64,000 nucleotides of DNA from Sindora glabra (lineage: Eukaryota > Streptophyta > Magnoliopsida > Fabales > Fabaceae): positions 7,587,501 through 7,651,500 of the forward strand of contig CM035230.1 in NCBI GenBank assembly GCA_020226215.1, given 5' to 3'. Position 1 is the first letter of the stretch. Every line of letters begins with the position of its first letter. Under the pieces are notes generated by a model. It was not told the DNA's origin. It did not search any database and was given only the letters and a program-made list of their open reading frames with translations. Below are positions 13,961 to 26,780 of this stretch, piece by piece. The position numbers were made by a program, and so were the translations under genes.

Positions 13961-13980
13961 AGTTCTCTTTTCTTTAAGAA
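13961..13980 (-). other. Polypurine tract of family-S element
   Basis: Just inside the 3' LTR the minus strand is purine-rich (AAAGAAAAGAGAA, plus-strand 13963-13975), preceded by a TTGAGAATAATTTTTCTT-like stretch. The Tekay-like element has a comparable context before its own 3' LTR. This tract would prime plus-strand DNA synthesis. Confidence 0.65.
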
Positions 13981-15318
13981 AAATTATTCTCAAATTTTTA
14001 AGAAGTTAAGTATGATTGCACAGAATTGTCAACGGCCTGTTTATCAATTCTGTGTGTCATCATGTGAGTTAAACCAATATTTCTTTCTCTTTTCTAATTA
14101 ATTTTCTATATTACTTAATTGAAACCATATTACAAGTCAACAACTTATTTCCACCAAACTCTAGTTGACCTATTTATGTGTGTGCCAAACACATTTAAGT
14201 GCCCTAAACTCAATTTAGAAATTACTATGTAATCTCTAATATGTATCTCATCCCTTAGCTAATCAAGGATGAAATGCTATTTGTATCAGTATCAGTTATT
14301 CATTACAATTCTTATTCGTTTCGCACACAATCAATCCATGATTCTAGCAATTATCATAGAAACACATTATAGTCAACAATTGACAATTAGAAATTTCAAT
14401 CAATGATTCAATCATGCAAACCAGTCCATAACTTAGCTTTATCCAAAACTATAATCATATTCATACTTCATTTAATCAACTAAAGAAATTCATAATCACT
14501 AATTATAATTCATGTTCTGTATATGCCCTATGGTAAATCACACAACTTGTTATTGCAATAAGATTTTCATAATTCTCCATTTCAAAGTTCAATAGCAATC
14601 ATATCTCATGATCATACACTCACCAAGGATTACTATAAACACTAGTTTCACACATAACCCATCTTGAGTATTCATTAATTATTCAAATAGCCAACCAAGC
14701 TGAATCACATCATGCCACACAAAATCATCCAATGTTAAATAGATATCACTAATATAGAGAATGACCATAGTAGCTTTTAGTAAAAATTGATCGAATGACT
14801 ATAATTGATATCTAGGATTTCTCCTTATATCTTCTATCCAGTTTTATCCTCCACTATTGTAAGCTTGAGGCCACTAACTTTTTTCCTCCATTACTAACTA
14901 CTTCTTTCCTCCTTTCTGGAGGATCTTTATCTTCCCCATCACAGATCATATATAAGATGTGTATTCATTCTTATAATGGCCATTATAAGTAGTAATCATT
15001 CATTTCATTATCTCATATGCCAGTGAATGATAATAGGATGCCATAGGCATCACATCACCAAGATGGGACATCGTAAGCATTAACTATATATTTCACTATC
15101 ACATATCACAGGGTATGGTTGGATATCAACTATGCCATAGGGGTTTTATTAATAAAATTTCTCATTGTCATGTCATCAACCATCCAACATCCATGAATCA
15201 CATAATTCACTATACAATCTCTAACGCTTTTATTTTCTCAATTAGCAAAGGAAGAATGTTACCTTTTATTAGCATCAATCACAAGTCATAGCTCAAATCC
15301 ATTTCACATAATTTGAAT

Positions 15319-15378
15319 CATTCATTTCACATAACATCAGTTACAAATAATTCATTTCACATAACATCAGTTACAAAT
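15319..15378. repeat. Two 30-bp tandem repeats
   Basis: Two near-identical 30-base units, each containing CATTTCACATAACATCAG, followed by partial TTCATTTCATACAATTC variants. A 70-codon open frame over this block (15313-15525) reflects the repeat. Confidence 0.8.
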
Positions 15379-15649
15379 CATTCATTTCATACAATTCCAA
15401 TCATCCATTTCATACAATTCAATCCATCACACACTTTCAACTTTTATATTAAAGACAATTCACCAAAGAATAGTGTATCCCATAAGATAAACTATAAAGA
15501 GACTCAATTGATTAACAAACAGTAGGTAACATACATAACAAAAATCCATGGAGATTTTCAAAGACGTGCCATATAGTACAATTAACTTGCTTACATAAAT
15601 TTGATAGTTGGATCATTCTAGCCCATTCACCACAAGGAGCCTAAACTAC

Positions 15650-15661
15650 GCTTTGATACCA
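15650..15661 (-). other. Primer-binding site of family-S element
   Basis: The minus strand reads TGGTATCAAAGC four bases downstream of the LTR end. Plant Ty3 elements primed by initiator tRNA-Met typically have TGGTATCAGAGC, so this is an 11 of 12 match. It fixes the element's orientation as minus and identifies 15666-18491 as the 5' LTR. Confidence 0.8.
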
Positions 15662-15665
15662 CCTC

Positions 15666-18491
15666 TATCATGACCTAACCTCATTGTGATTGGCATGGAT
15701 CCTGATATTAATTTTCATAAGTCTTAACACTTTTCACTCTTTTTATCTAATGGGAGTTTCCAAATTCTAAAAGGACTTGAAATTATTTTAAATTTTTTTG
15801 TAAAAGAATAGAAAGAATCTCCCCTATTTTTGAATACTTTTCTAAAGTCACACACCCTAAATATTTAAAACCTATTTTATTTTTAGATATGACAATGATA
15901 ATCATTCACATCATACCATATAGTACCAAACTTATACATATACAATTATTTCAACACATTATATAATTCAACAAATCTCTATTTGAAAGCTAATTCTAAT
16001 CCTAAATGAAATTTAACTATCAAACCTTTTTATCAAGCAATCTTTGATTCTCCATACATGGGCCATAGGTTAAATAACTTTCTTAACTTGAAAATAGTGA
16101 AAATAAAATAAAGTGAGTTATAAAAACCTTATGAGCATACATCTACCACTAATTTGTAGGAGATTAATTTTATAATGAATATTCATAGCTTAATTATGTA
16201 CTAATATTAAAATATTAACACACTCATTCTTCTTGGATTTTTGAAATATATGAAACAAAGCCTCGAAATGGAAGTTCTCCTGCATATGACTTAACTCTAT
16301 ATCTCATATCACAATTTATAGGAATATTAACTATATATTAGTATATAACACTATTATCATATTATATACTACCTATTTTGGATAGACATCACATTTACAA
16401 ACAGTCATTAAGGCTTAAATGCAACCAAATCATCACAATTATATCAAGTTTTTGCATTCATATCAAACATTGATATTCAATCACAAGTAAAGTTCTAATA
16501 TTACATCACATGATGAAATCATTTATAATAACTGTGCAAGTATCCATTTTTTTTAATTTCCTGATCACTCTTGTATCATTCTTATATGGTTTACTAGGAA
16601 TTTCTTATTCGGCTCTTAGGTCGATCTTATATTCCTCATAACTATTCATCAAGATTTTTCATCTAGCTTTCATATCTTAGCTTCATCACTATTGTAATAT
16701 CCCCGGTTTAAATATAAAGTTATATAAATTTTGAGATTTGTAAATAAATTATTTATTTGATTAATGCTAGTTTTAAATATATTTTTAAATATTTTCAAAT
16801 ATTAAAAATAATACCTATGATAATATTCAAAAATTATTTATATATATGGTCATTATTGATGTAAGATTAGATTAAAATAATTTTTATAAGAAATTTCTCA
16901 TACATTATCATATATTTTAAATACATATAAAAGTAAGTTTTCTAGATAAATTCCAAATTATTCAAAATCATAAAAGGTAATGTCTCTAAAATATTGCAAG
17001 CATGATACTCTAGCTCTCTATAATGTAAAAATATATTTTTCGAGTAGCATTACTGGGATTCTATAGTATACATAAAATGGATTTTGCTTGAATGATATTG
17101 AAATCTAACAAAATATTAAAATCTATTGTTCAATATTTATTTTAATAATATTATTCTAGCAATCTATATCATAAAATTTCTTTTTTTAGCTATCATTATA
17201 TATTCAAAATACTTAAATATGAGTTTTCTTTAGACCATGCATGATTTTTCAAAAATAATAGCATATAATGCTCAGTATATATTTTAATCATATTATTTTA
17301 TCATTTTACAACATAAAAATTATATTTTTCATGTGTATCATTGGATATGTCAAAAATACCTAAATAAGGTTTTCTTGAATCAATCATAAATATGTGAAAT
17401 AGCTTTACTGGAGCTTCACCAGTGGCAGAATCTTGCTAAAGTGTTGGCAAATAGGAAATCCTGAATAATTATGTCCTTCTTTGGCCATGTCTCTTATAGC
17501 TTCTATTCAACAACTATCAATCGCCACAAGCTATGAGGAATACTTGGAGTAGAGGAAATTGTGGTAGGTAAGCTCGGAAGAAGCAGCATCTTCATTGCTA
17601 TTCTTATTGCAAAATGTATCCACTCTGTACCTATAAATAATAGCTCAGCTAAGGCGGTAAGCAAAGGAGAAATGCGAGTAGGTTGGCAGAGGTAGTGGTG
17701 GTAAAAAATGCTAGATTTAGTGACAGCAAATGATCGAAAAAGGAAGAGAGAATGGGAAAGGAAGAGAGGAGCATTGGAAAGAGAGAGTGAGGAGAGAAAA
17801 AAGGTGCTATTGTTGAAAAATGAACATGAAAAAGAAAGGCAACAACATAAAATAAAAAAGAAAACTTAATAAAGCTTTGGGATATAGTTTCAACATTAGA
17901 AAAAATTAGGGAAAGGAGAAAGGATTGATACTGACATGATAGGGGAAAAAGAATGTTATAACATTAAGCTATAAGTTTTACTAAGGTGCTTCTTAGTGCA
18001 CCATAAGCCTAACTTGTTTTTAATCTCATCCATTCAATTGATTTTATAAGATCCTAACTATGCATTTTAAATTAAAAATAGTCTAGCCATTTCATAAAGT
18101 TAATTTCTATTTAAAATTTTAATTTAATTAATGTAAGCTTCTACCAATATATATATTATTTTGGATATCCTAAAATAAGTATTGTTATCTCCTTCAATTC
18201 TTAAAAATGAATTTATCAAATACCATTAATTAATTTATAAAATTTTATACTCATAATTACTATTTTCAACTTATAAGAAAATCTTCATAAAATATTTAAA
18301 CAAACCTCAAATTTATAATGGCCATATATAAAAATAAATAAATTTCAAATATTATTTGAGATATTATTTTCAATATTCAAAACTTTCAATATAGAAAATA
18401 AATTTAAAATTAAATATTAATTGAATCAATAATTAATCATCCACAAGCATCAAAATTTATGTAACTTTAAATTTCAATTTGGGATATCACA
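15666..18491 (-). repeat. 5' LTR of family-S element
   Basis: On the minus strand it starts TGTGATATCCC at 18491 and ends ...GGTCATGATA at 15666. It comprises an LTR tail (15666-16692), a plus-strand LTR start (16693-16902) and the remaining LTR (from about 16894 to 18491). Compared with the 3' LTR it lacks about 4.24 kb. The missing part lies exactly between two copies of TTTCTCATA, at 7391-7399 and 11632-11640 in the other LTR; only one copy is left here, at 16894-16902. Confidence 0.8.
16693..16893 (+). repeat. Truncated plus-strand LTR start inside the 5' LTR
   Basis: TGTAATATCCCCGG and the next 200 bases match the start of the nested plus-strand LTR at 7188-7390. The flank on its left (CTTCATCACTAT) matches the flank at 7177-7187. 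The same inverted insertion junction is therefore present in both LTRs of the element, here cut short by the TTTCTCATA deletion. Confidence 0.75.
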
Positions 18492-18496
18492 AATCA
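18492..18496. repeat. Target-site duplication AATCA (right) of family-S element
   Basis: Identical to 6180-6184. It directly follows the 5' LTR end. Confidence 0.85.
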
Positions 18497-18640
18497 TGAT
18501 GTTTGAACATTACCTAATAATTACACAAGTAATGATATAAGCAAAAAACTTGTTATGAGAAATGAATTGAGCTCCAACTATTCACAAATAGCTTAGTTTA
18601 TTTACAACATTAGTGCAAATGAATTAAGGGACTCGTAACA

Positions 18641-19153
18641 TTACACTTTACCTACTTGTAATTTTACATTTTTTTTTACTTAACCCTCTTGTGGTTTTAA
18701 GTCTTATAATTCACCCCAATGTACTTTTAAATTTTAAACACTATACCTACCTAAACTAGTTTTTATCCAAAATTTAGTAGAAAAGTCATATGCGTTACTT
18801 ATAATTTTTACTTCCTTAAAATTTGACTCAATTTGAATATTACTTAGAACCAAATTACCCAAGAAAAACTCCTAATTCCATTAAAGATTAGTTAAGTTAG
18901 TCTATGATTGTAGAAAATAAAGGGTTGAATATTTAGGATAAATTAGTTTTTGAATAAGCGTCAAATTAAGTTAAAACTTAAGGAAGTAAAGGTCATAGGC
19001 AATATATGTAATTTTTCTATTAAATTCTAGGTAGAAAATAGTTTAGGTGGGCAAAATGTTAACATTTGAAAGTATAGGTATGTGAATTACAACACTTAAA
19101 ACTACAGGTGTGCTAAGTGAAAAAGAGCTAAATCATAGGTAGGTAAAATGTAA
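18641..19153. mobile_element. Foldback MITE with long terminal inverted repeats
   Basis: The left arm, starting TTACACTTTACCTAC, is closely matched by the reverse complement of the right arm, which starts TTACATTTTACCTACC. The arms are each about 240 bases with scattered mismatches, leaving a central loop of only about 30 bases near 18895-18925. Conserved words in both arms include GTTTTAAGT, CCTACCTAAACTA and ACTTCCTTAA. It has no coding capacity. The architecture resembles plant non-autonomous Mutator-like or foldback elements; I could not define a clean target duplication, so the superfamily is open. Confidence 0.75.
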
Positions 19154-19430
19154 CTTTTTTGTTATAAAATGATTGTTAATAATACAAAATTATATTTTCT
19201 ATGTTATTGTATTTTCAATTTTAATGCATATAATTTAATAAATATAATAGAAAATAAATATAAGTAAGAAGTAACTTAACAAAAATGTGTAATATATGTA
19301 ATTTGATAGAATTTTTTTATTATAAATTAATGTAACTTAGTTATTATTTATTGAAATCAATGTAAAACCAAAATTTTAAATCAAGATAATTACTTATTAT
19401 GTTAAGGTTCTTTGGCTCAAGTAGTATTTA

Positions 19431-19580
19431 CACTACAAAAAAAATTATTACTTTTGTGAAGGTTTTAACCCTTGTAAATTTTTTTGTTGTGGTTTGAGTG
19501 ACTGTCACAAAAATGCTTGCTATATAGTACACATTTACGATGGTTCCTTTTGATTGTTAGCATAACTATCATACAATTAA
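19431..19580 (+). mobile_element. Possible CACTA-type transposon left end
   Basis: CACTACAAAAAAAATTATTA resembles the CACTACAAGAAAA-type terminus of plant En/Spm (CACTA) elements. It is followed by short inverted words like those in CACTA subterminal regions (TTTTGTGAAGG, CTTGTAAA, CTGTCACAAAAA). No matching right end with the same 3-bp target duplication (TTA) was found in the following kilobases, so this may be a truncated relic. Confidence 0.35.
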
Positions 19581-22500
19581 ATTTTGCCTTTAGTTTTGTA
19601 AGGATTAAAAGTGTCATTAATTAACAATAATTTTTTTGTATTAATTTAGCAATGCCTTTAACTATTACTAGTTAATTGTAAAATTTTGATTTTAATTTTG
19701 GTGTTTTTTAACTATTGTTACGACAAAATTGTAATTCTAAGTCAATTGATAGATGTTGGCCATCAGTAAAATTGATGTCTATATAAATGTGGTGGAATTT
19801 TTTAAATTATAAAAAAAATTATGATAAAAAAAACTAAAATTTATAGTTATGTGATGACTTTTTTGAAATTTAAAACGATTAAATTTGAAATCATCATCCA
19901 AAAGGCAAAATAGAATTCAGATATAATACAGAATGTAAAATAAAGAATAGGATGAAAATAAAACCAAAATTTGGGGGTTTAATTCAAAATTAAAAAAATA
20001 CTTTAAACAAAGGAAAAGCAAAAGTAAAATAAATAGAAAATCAATATAGCAAAATAATTGATCTAAGGATTTAAAAGCTCTTAGTGTAGATTAATCATAG
20101 ATCATAAAATATTTGACTATTCTAATTAATTTTTTAACCTTGAATTATTTGGAATCCTTGTAATAATTCATGAATCATATGTTAGATAACTATCTAGAAT
20201 TTGATCAATTAAGATTAGTTAAATTAAGTAATCATTATAATCCATAAAGCCTGATCGAAATTGATTTAAAAATAGAATTTAACTAAATTAAAGGATTAAA
20301 CTAGAAACCTCTAATTTAATTTTTCAACCCTTTATTCCCATATGAAAAATCATGATTAACCAATCATAATTCAATACAAAAATAGATAAATATAAAAAAG
20401 TATAAGGTTAAACTCAAATTATTCCAAATTAATATTCAACACATGCAACTTCAAGCAATCAATACAAAGAATGAGGGAAAGAGAAAAATCATTTAGGAGA
20501 AGTCAATATTACAAATTAGGATCCTATAACTCATATAGAGATTAGCCTCAAAATTCTTGAATCAACAAAAAATTTAGCCTTCCATGACTAAAGAATGAGA
20601 ACCTTGAAAAAGAGAGAAAATTTATCCTTTTTGAGTTGCGTAGGAATGTAGAAGTTGCTCTTGCCTTTAGAGGCACACCCTTTTATCTAATTTCCTAACC
20701 TTTAAAACCTAATTGATCTTAATTCTATGCCACTTAAAGTTACAAAAAGTAAGGCCCTGCTAATTTTAAAAGCCTAAAACTTATTTTCTAAAGCAATGAG
20801 CTACAAAAGTTACAATAATGAAATTTTGTAAGTTTGAATTCCACCTAATGTAAGACCACCAAAATTGTATGATTTTATAGAACTCTAAAGAAAAAAAATT
20901 ATAATGGGTCTTAGGAAGCTTTGGATAGTGGTTTCACCTTGATTGGACTTCCAGTCCTCCAAATACAGCCTAAAAACCAAAACTAGCTTAGTTAAGTTAA
21001 AAATAGGGCTTTAACTTCTCAAATAAATTAGATATTCTAGATATCTAAATTGAGCCTTAATGAAAATATAAAAGTTATAGAAATTTTAAATCCAATTATA
21101 TAAAGATTATCCTAATTCGATATCCAAAACTCAAGATACAAATAAAAACCTAAAATAGTGTAAAAATTCAATATTAACTAAATAATTTCAAATCATTGTA
21201 AAACTAACCCTAAATCACATAATAGGGTCAATTCTATGAAATTAAGTATATATAACATACTAAGAGACATAAAATAGGAAAAAATAATATAGATAAAATC
21301 TTACACATTAGCATTTGATAGGTCAAGCAAGAAAACGAAAACATTTACATGTTAGTTTTATTATTCACTGACGTGTAAAAGCATTTCAAAAGTGCAATGA
21401 CCATTAGGCAAGCCTACGATGTTAGTTTTTAGTTGATAATCAATATAAATAGTTTTGTTTATTTTTTATATATTTCACTTGTGCTCTCCATTTTAAAACA
21501 TCTTTATGATGCCTTAATCTTCATTATCTAATTTTAGCATGTGTTTAAGGAAGAAGAAAATAACTCCTTACCATTTCATTTTATACCTTTAAAGATATTA
21601 TAGAATCTAATTAATATCATCTAAATGTGTTAAATGACATGTTAGGGGAGATATTTTCCTCTTCTTTAAACATAGATTAGCATTGGTAATGGAGACAAAC
21701 ATATTATCTAAATTTATGATTTACTGATATCAAAATTTAATGATTTTTGGATGATAACTATAAGAATTGGCACCAAAAGTTAAAGATAAAAGTCCCCTTT
21801 TTTATCCTTGTGTAATATTATCATAAATTTGTATTTATTGATATAATAATATTATATAAAATAAATAAAATTGTAGAATAAATTTTCTTATATTGATATC
21901 TTTTTTCTTTAATTTTTGTATACTCATATTCAATGTCTTAATATTTGCATTGTTGTAAGAAAAATATACAAAAAGAATATATAACTTATCATGAATTTAC
22001 GATATTTGATTATTAAAATAAAAGAAACATTTTTATTAATTTTGAAACTAAGACTCTTTTATTTAAACTTGTAAAAAATAATATCTTAAAGTAAACCTCT
22101 CATCCAGTTTATGCAACTTTCAAGTTTTCTCACACTTGATCTATCTCTTGGGTGGATTGCCTTGGGTTAGCTTTATCACAGTGGTTTCCTATAATCGCCT
22201 TCCAAAAGGCATTCACTACTGATTTCACTTAACATTTTATTTAGTTTTCACTTTATATGGCAATGACATAAGATGACATTAAATGATTAATGTTGCTTGA
22301 TTATTAAATGTTAAGATGCAAGTCATTGTTCCTTTGTTATCATCCTTTCTTAGCCTTATTTCTTGTCTATATTGTCAACTTAATGGAATGAATTTAAGAG
22401 TGTTGGTAGTAAGAAAGAGCTAGTATTTTTATAGGTGGTTTGATAATAGTGACCATAAGATGGTTGCCATGGATATTAAGAATTGTTTCAAAGATACCAC

Positions 22501-25500
22501 AAGGATAATCACCATTACTTTTTTAGGAAAAATATCGCAGATTTTGTTCATTGATAGATCAAATTGTGAGGATTGATCTCCTAATCCTCATAGATCTATT
22601 AATAAACAAACTATCATCATTTTGCTAAGGTAGTTGTAGTAGTGTCACAACATAGGTAGGAACTAATGCTATAAATAACTTCAATAAAATGGTTTAGATG
22701 ATATTCATATTTTAATTTGATATCATCATAACACAGTTTGTCAATGATCAAAATTTGCTCGATAATCACTTCTCTTCAAAGCAACTATTAGAAGAATGTA
22801 TGGATAAAGAAGTTATAAAAAATGTCAAAAAGTTGTAGAAAAATTATAAACAATGTCAATTATTTATTAAAATTGATGTAGTTTGGTTTAGAATCCATGA
22901 TAAATTTTTTTATCATAGCTAACATTTAAATCTACCCTAACAGCTAGTTAAGATGTAATAAATATTTGCTAATCTATAATAAATATTTACCAATACACCA
23001 ATGATAGCATTTATGAGGTGTATTGTATTAGAGATGAAAACAAGGATCATAAATACTAAGCTTTATGAAGTAATATGTATCGAGAAATCATAAAAAATTA
23101 TAATATTTCAAGATATATTAATAGATAAGCTTTATGAAGTAAAACATACATAATACATTTATTTTTGTTAATAATGACAGACATCAAAATCTTTGTATAA
23201 TACCTCTAAATTTCACTTTCATTCTTCATTTGAAATATCTAGGAAATACCTTATTAATAATATACAAACTGATGAGAAATTGTATGACAAGAAGTAATAT
23301 GACCATTCTTACATTAGAAGGTTTGACCTTGAATTCATTGCAAGAGTGGATACATTGCTCCTTCTCAATATACTTTATTTTCAGTTTGCAACCATCATAC
23401 CTTTCAAAGATATCTCTGTTGTTTATGGTCTATCTCAAGAAGCACAATTATGGAGAAAATGCAAAGATTGGTTGCAAAGTAATGGTAAATTGTTGTGATA
23501 AAAAGTAAAATGTCCATTCCTATGTTGGTGGCCTTAAGTTTAATGCATGAATGCTAATGTTGTTTTTTCTCACTATAATATAATATTAGTTTGCTATTTA
23601 CTTCCTTTAACTCAAGCATTTATAAAGAAATTATAAGAAGAAGTATCCCATTTTACATCTTCTTGTACATAATATTTTAAGTAAAAATTTATAGTTTATA
23701 TTTTCTTATTTGTTATTAGATTATTCATTTCTCATAATTAACGTCAACTAAAACTTTGTTCATTGTAAATTATAATTTTTCATTTGTAAGACTATTTAAT
23801 CTATTGTTATTTATATTTGTTTAATCATATAAGAAAATTGATATCACGTAAAAAATAATTTTAATGCTACTGACTTGTAAATTATAAAGTTTTTGCTTGA
23901 AATATAAAGAAAAAATAAAATATTTTGATTTATAATGTCAGTTGTGTTTTAATAATTGACATTTAAAATTATTTAGTTAATTGATTTTATTTTATTATAA
24001 ATCTAGGTTTTTAATTATTAATCGATGTGTAAACTTTAAACATAATAAAGAAATGGTGCAAGATGAAAATAAAAAGAGTGAAATTATAATGCCATTTACA
24101 AATTTCATTATAAAGTCTCAAATGATTCTCTTTTTAATGAAGTATACTCTTTAACCAACCTAAAGATAATTTTCTTTAGTTTTATATTTGTACTCACTAA
24201 TTATTTTGCAAAACTAAAGTTCCATTAGCTTGTAGCTAAATATATGAGGTTTAATACTTACTAAAAAAATGCAAAATATAAATATAATGATTTGTTTAAC
24301 ATTTTATGTTTAGTCTTGCAACTTAGAAAAGGTTTCATAATTGACTATATTTTATTGCCTTCCACTTTAATGCAACTTTTACATATTTTTACAAATAAGA
24401 AATTTAATTTCATCTATCTTTTTTGCCATTCTGTGTAATATCATACTTGAAATTTTAATGAATATTTGAAGATATTGGATTCAAAAGTGCTTTTCTAGCA
24501 AATGCTAATCTTATATATCAAGCAATAAGTACCTATAATGAAATACTTATCTTTGACTAAGGTAACTTTTTATTATTTTTAAACTTTTTTACTTTGAACA
24601 CATTGAAATCGTGATGGAGATAGTAATCAAGTTAGGGTGTAAGAAATACAAAAAATAGGGCTATTTATAACAAATTAAAAGATAATTTTTCTTTCATCAT
24701 GATAAACCTTTTGTTTGTATTTGTTGCAACACTTAAGTTATTATTTGCCTACTTTATTCTCTTACAATTTGAAAATGCTTAGATCATATGTCATTCATTA
24801 GTATAAATCATTAGGTATTCCCTAATTTGATATATCCAAATTGTATAATATTGTTGGAGTTTTCTATTTTTATTGATCCAGATGTATTTTAGGTTGAAAG
24901 TACATAATATGGTTGGAAGTAAATTGAGATATATAGAGAATGAAGAGGGTGTATGGATTTTTTTTCAATGGAGAGTAATATAATGTTAGTTATGTGAATT
25001 GCTGATATAGTATATAATACATTTCATTTTCATTATTAAAATAAACTAATGTAAATTTTATTTTTAATGATAGTTAATTAACAAAAATTAACATATTTAA
25101 ATGTGAAATGTTATAGAGCTATGTGTTCTACAAGAAATGATAATGGCTCATTTATTATAAGAATCAACCTAATAATTATTTTTAATGATGATTTTGTAAT
25201 TGATATCACAACTTTTCTATATTAGTCTTAACTTATTATAAACATTTTTGTTTTTAATTTAGCAGGAGTTATAACAATCACTAATTAATTATAATAATTC
25301 TTTTTAATTTATCAAACATTTTAATCACTATTAATGTTTGAATTCTTTTACATTTAATTTTTATTTCTCCTTTCTTGCAACGAGGGATCCTAATTAAAAA
25401 CATTCTGCCATAAGCATATAAATTATACATTGCATATATATAGTAAACATAAAGAAGATTAAAAAATCATCAACTTTTACATTGTAAATTCATAATCTTT

Positions 25501-25795
25501 TTGTAATCCACACAAGTTTTGTCATGTGCAAAATAGAATAACAAATGCCTGATAAACTAGCAATTTGATGAACATCAACCCCAAACACTAAAATAAAACT
25601 AACACCTAATAAATACTAAATGTTTTCTAAATTAGCTACATTATCAAAATCATCATTTTGAGCTTGTCATGGATAGTAGCTGCAAATAATCTTGTTTTCA
25701 TATATGAGTCTTAATTTTTCTCACTTGCATAAACATAAAACATAATCAATCAACTCATAAATAAGATCAATATACTTAAATGAAATTATAAGGAG
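19581..25795. other. AT-rich repeat-derived DNA, no gene recognised
   Basis: No coding frame with a recognisable domain. The 19900-21310 stretch has the look of a decayed LTR retrotransposon leader or LTR on the minus strand (runs such as GAATGAGGGAAAGAGAAAAA and AAAGAGAGAAAATTT), but I found no boundaries or primer site. The 92-codon open frame at 23230-23508 has no recognisable features and low-complexity surroundings; I do not call it a gene. Confidence 0.35.
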
Positions 25796-26780
25796 TCGTT
25801 TAATTCACATAAAAAGTAAATTACTTTAAGAACTTCTCAAAAAGTGCTAAAAGTTATTTGATTAACTTTAAAGAATTGATACTTCATAAGAACTAATTTT
25901 TCTGTATTTTGTTTTGTTTAATTCTAAACTTTTAATGAAATATTATTAAAATGATTAATATATCCTTCAAAATGGTAAGATTAAAAAAATAAGAAATATC
26001 AATAAACTTTAATTATGTTTAGTTATCCTTTTTTTTATGAAGCCATATTTTTAATTTCTCTTTCCATCACAATTTGTTTTAAACTAGTGATTTTTTATTT
26101 TCTAATTTACTATAAAAAACTAAAATAATTTTATATAAAAAAATTAAGATGTATTATATATATAAATTATCTTATGATAGCTAAAACATAATATAATTTA
26201 ATTGAATAAAAATATCAATTAAATAATTAATTCTATCAAATAAATGTAACATATATAAGAAATAGATAATTTTTTATTTTTAAAATTGAATATTAAAATA
26301 ATAAAGAATAAATATAACAAATATAAAATAATATAATAGATATATATTAAATATAATTCTATTCAGAATTAAATTTCTATTATAATTATATTTTTCATAT
26401 TAATAATTTATATTTATGATATAACTTTTGATATTTTTATATAATTTTACGTAATACACATTTCATTTATTATGCAATTAATAAAATAAATATATTTTAC
26501 ATGGGAAATTATATTTATTATAATTTTCAAATAGTGAGGATAAAAGTTAATTATGGTTATTAGTTAATTTAAGTAGACAAAGTTTTATATTTTTATTTAT
26601 AAATGACATGAAAAGTTTTTTTATTTAAAGGGTATGAATAAATAACTTTTTATAATTTATAAGAGAAATTTTACTTTCCATTTTAACCGTTTGTAATCAA
26701 TCAAATAATTTAAAAATTTCTTACTTCACAAAAAAATACCATCTATGAACCGAAAATTAAATCAAACATGTAAATTTTAT
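25796..26780. other. Very AT-rich block, possible decayed MITE
   Basis: An extremely AT-rich block of about 1 kb. Its left edge (GGAGTCGTTTAATTCACATA) weakly resembles the reverse complement of its right edge (CATGTTTGATTTAATTTT). Such GGNNNGTTTGGTT-like ends occur in some plant hAT or PIF MITEs. The match is poor and no target duplication is clear. Confidence 0.2.

Larger units (their letters stand above)
13961..15665 (-). other. Non-coding interior of family-S element
   Basis: About 1.7 kb between the two LTRs. All frames on both strands are interrupted and no gag, protease, reverse transcriptase or integrase motif is visible. It contains a short tandem repeat at 15319-15378 and AC/TC-rich stretches. 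The lack of coding is the main reason for calling the element non-autonomous. Confidence 0.65.
6185..18491 (-). mobile_element. Complete non-autonomous LTR retrotransposon, family S
   Basis: On the minus strand the order is 5' LTR (15666-18491), primer site (15650-15661), non-coding interior (13961-15665), polypurine tract (about 13961-13980) and 3' LTR (6185-13960, enlarged by a nested LTR). Perfect AATCA duplications flank it. The LTR starts with TGTAATATCC / TGTGATATCC, and its polypurine-tract context resembles that of the Tekay-like chromovirus at 43332-53712. No gag or pol coding is visible inside, so it fits a LARD-like derivative that would need proteins from an autonomous relative. 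Age is high: the two LTRs differ at many positions and carry several indels. Confidence 0.8.

Noticed and set aside
15313..15525. 70-codon open frame with repeated NHSFHITSVTN
   Set aside because: It is a translation of the 30-bp tandem repeat on the strand opposite to the element.
15666..18491. Reading family-S copies near 6185 and 15666 as a simple segmental duplication
   Set aside because: The primer site at 15650, the polypurine tract at 13963 and the AATCA duplications at 6180 and 18492 explain them better as the two LTRs of one element.
23230..23508. 92-codon plus-strand open frame
   Set aside because: No recognisable domain; composition is like the surrounding AT-rich DNA.
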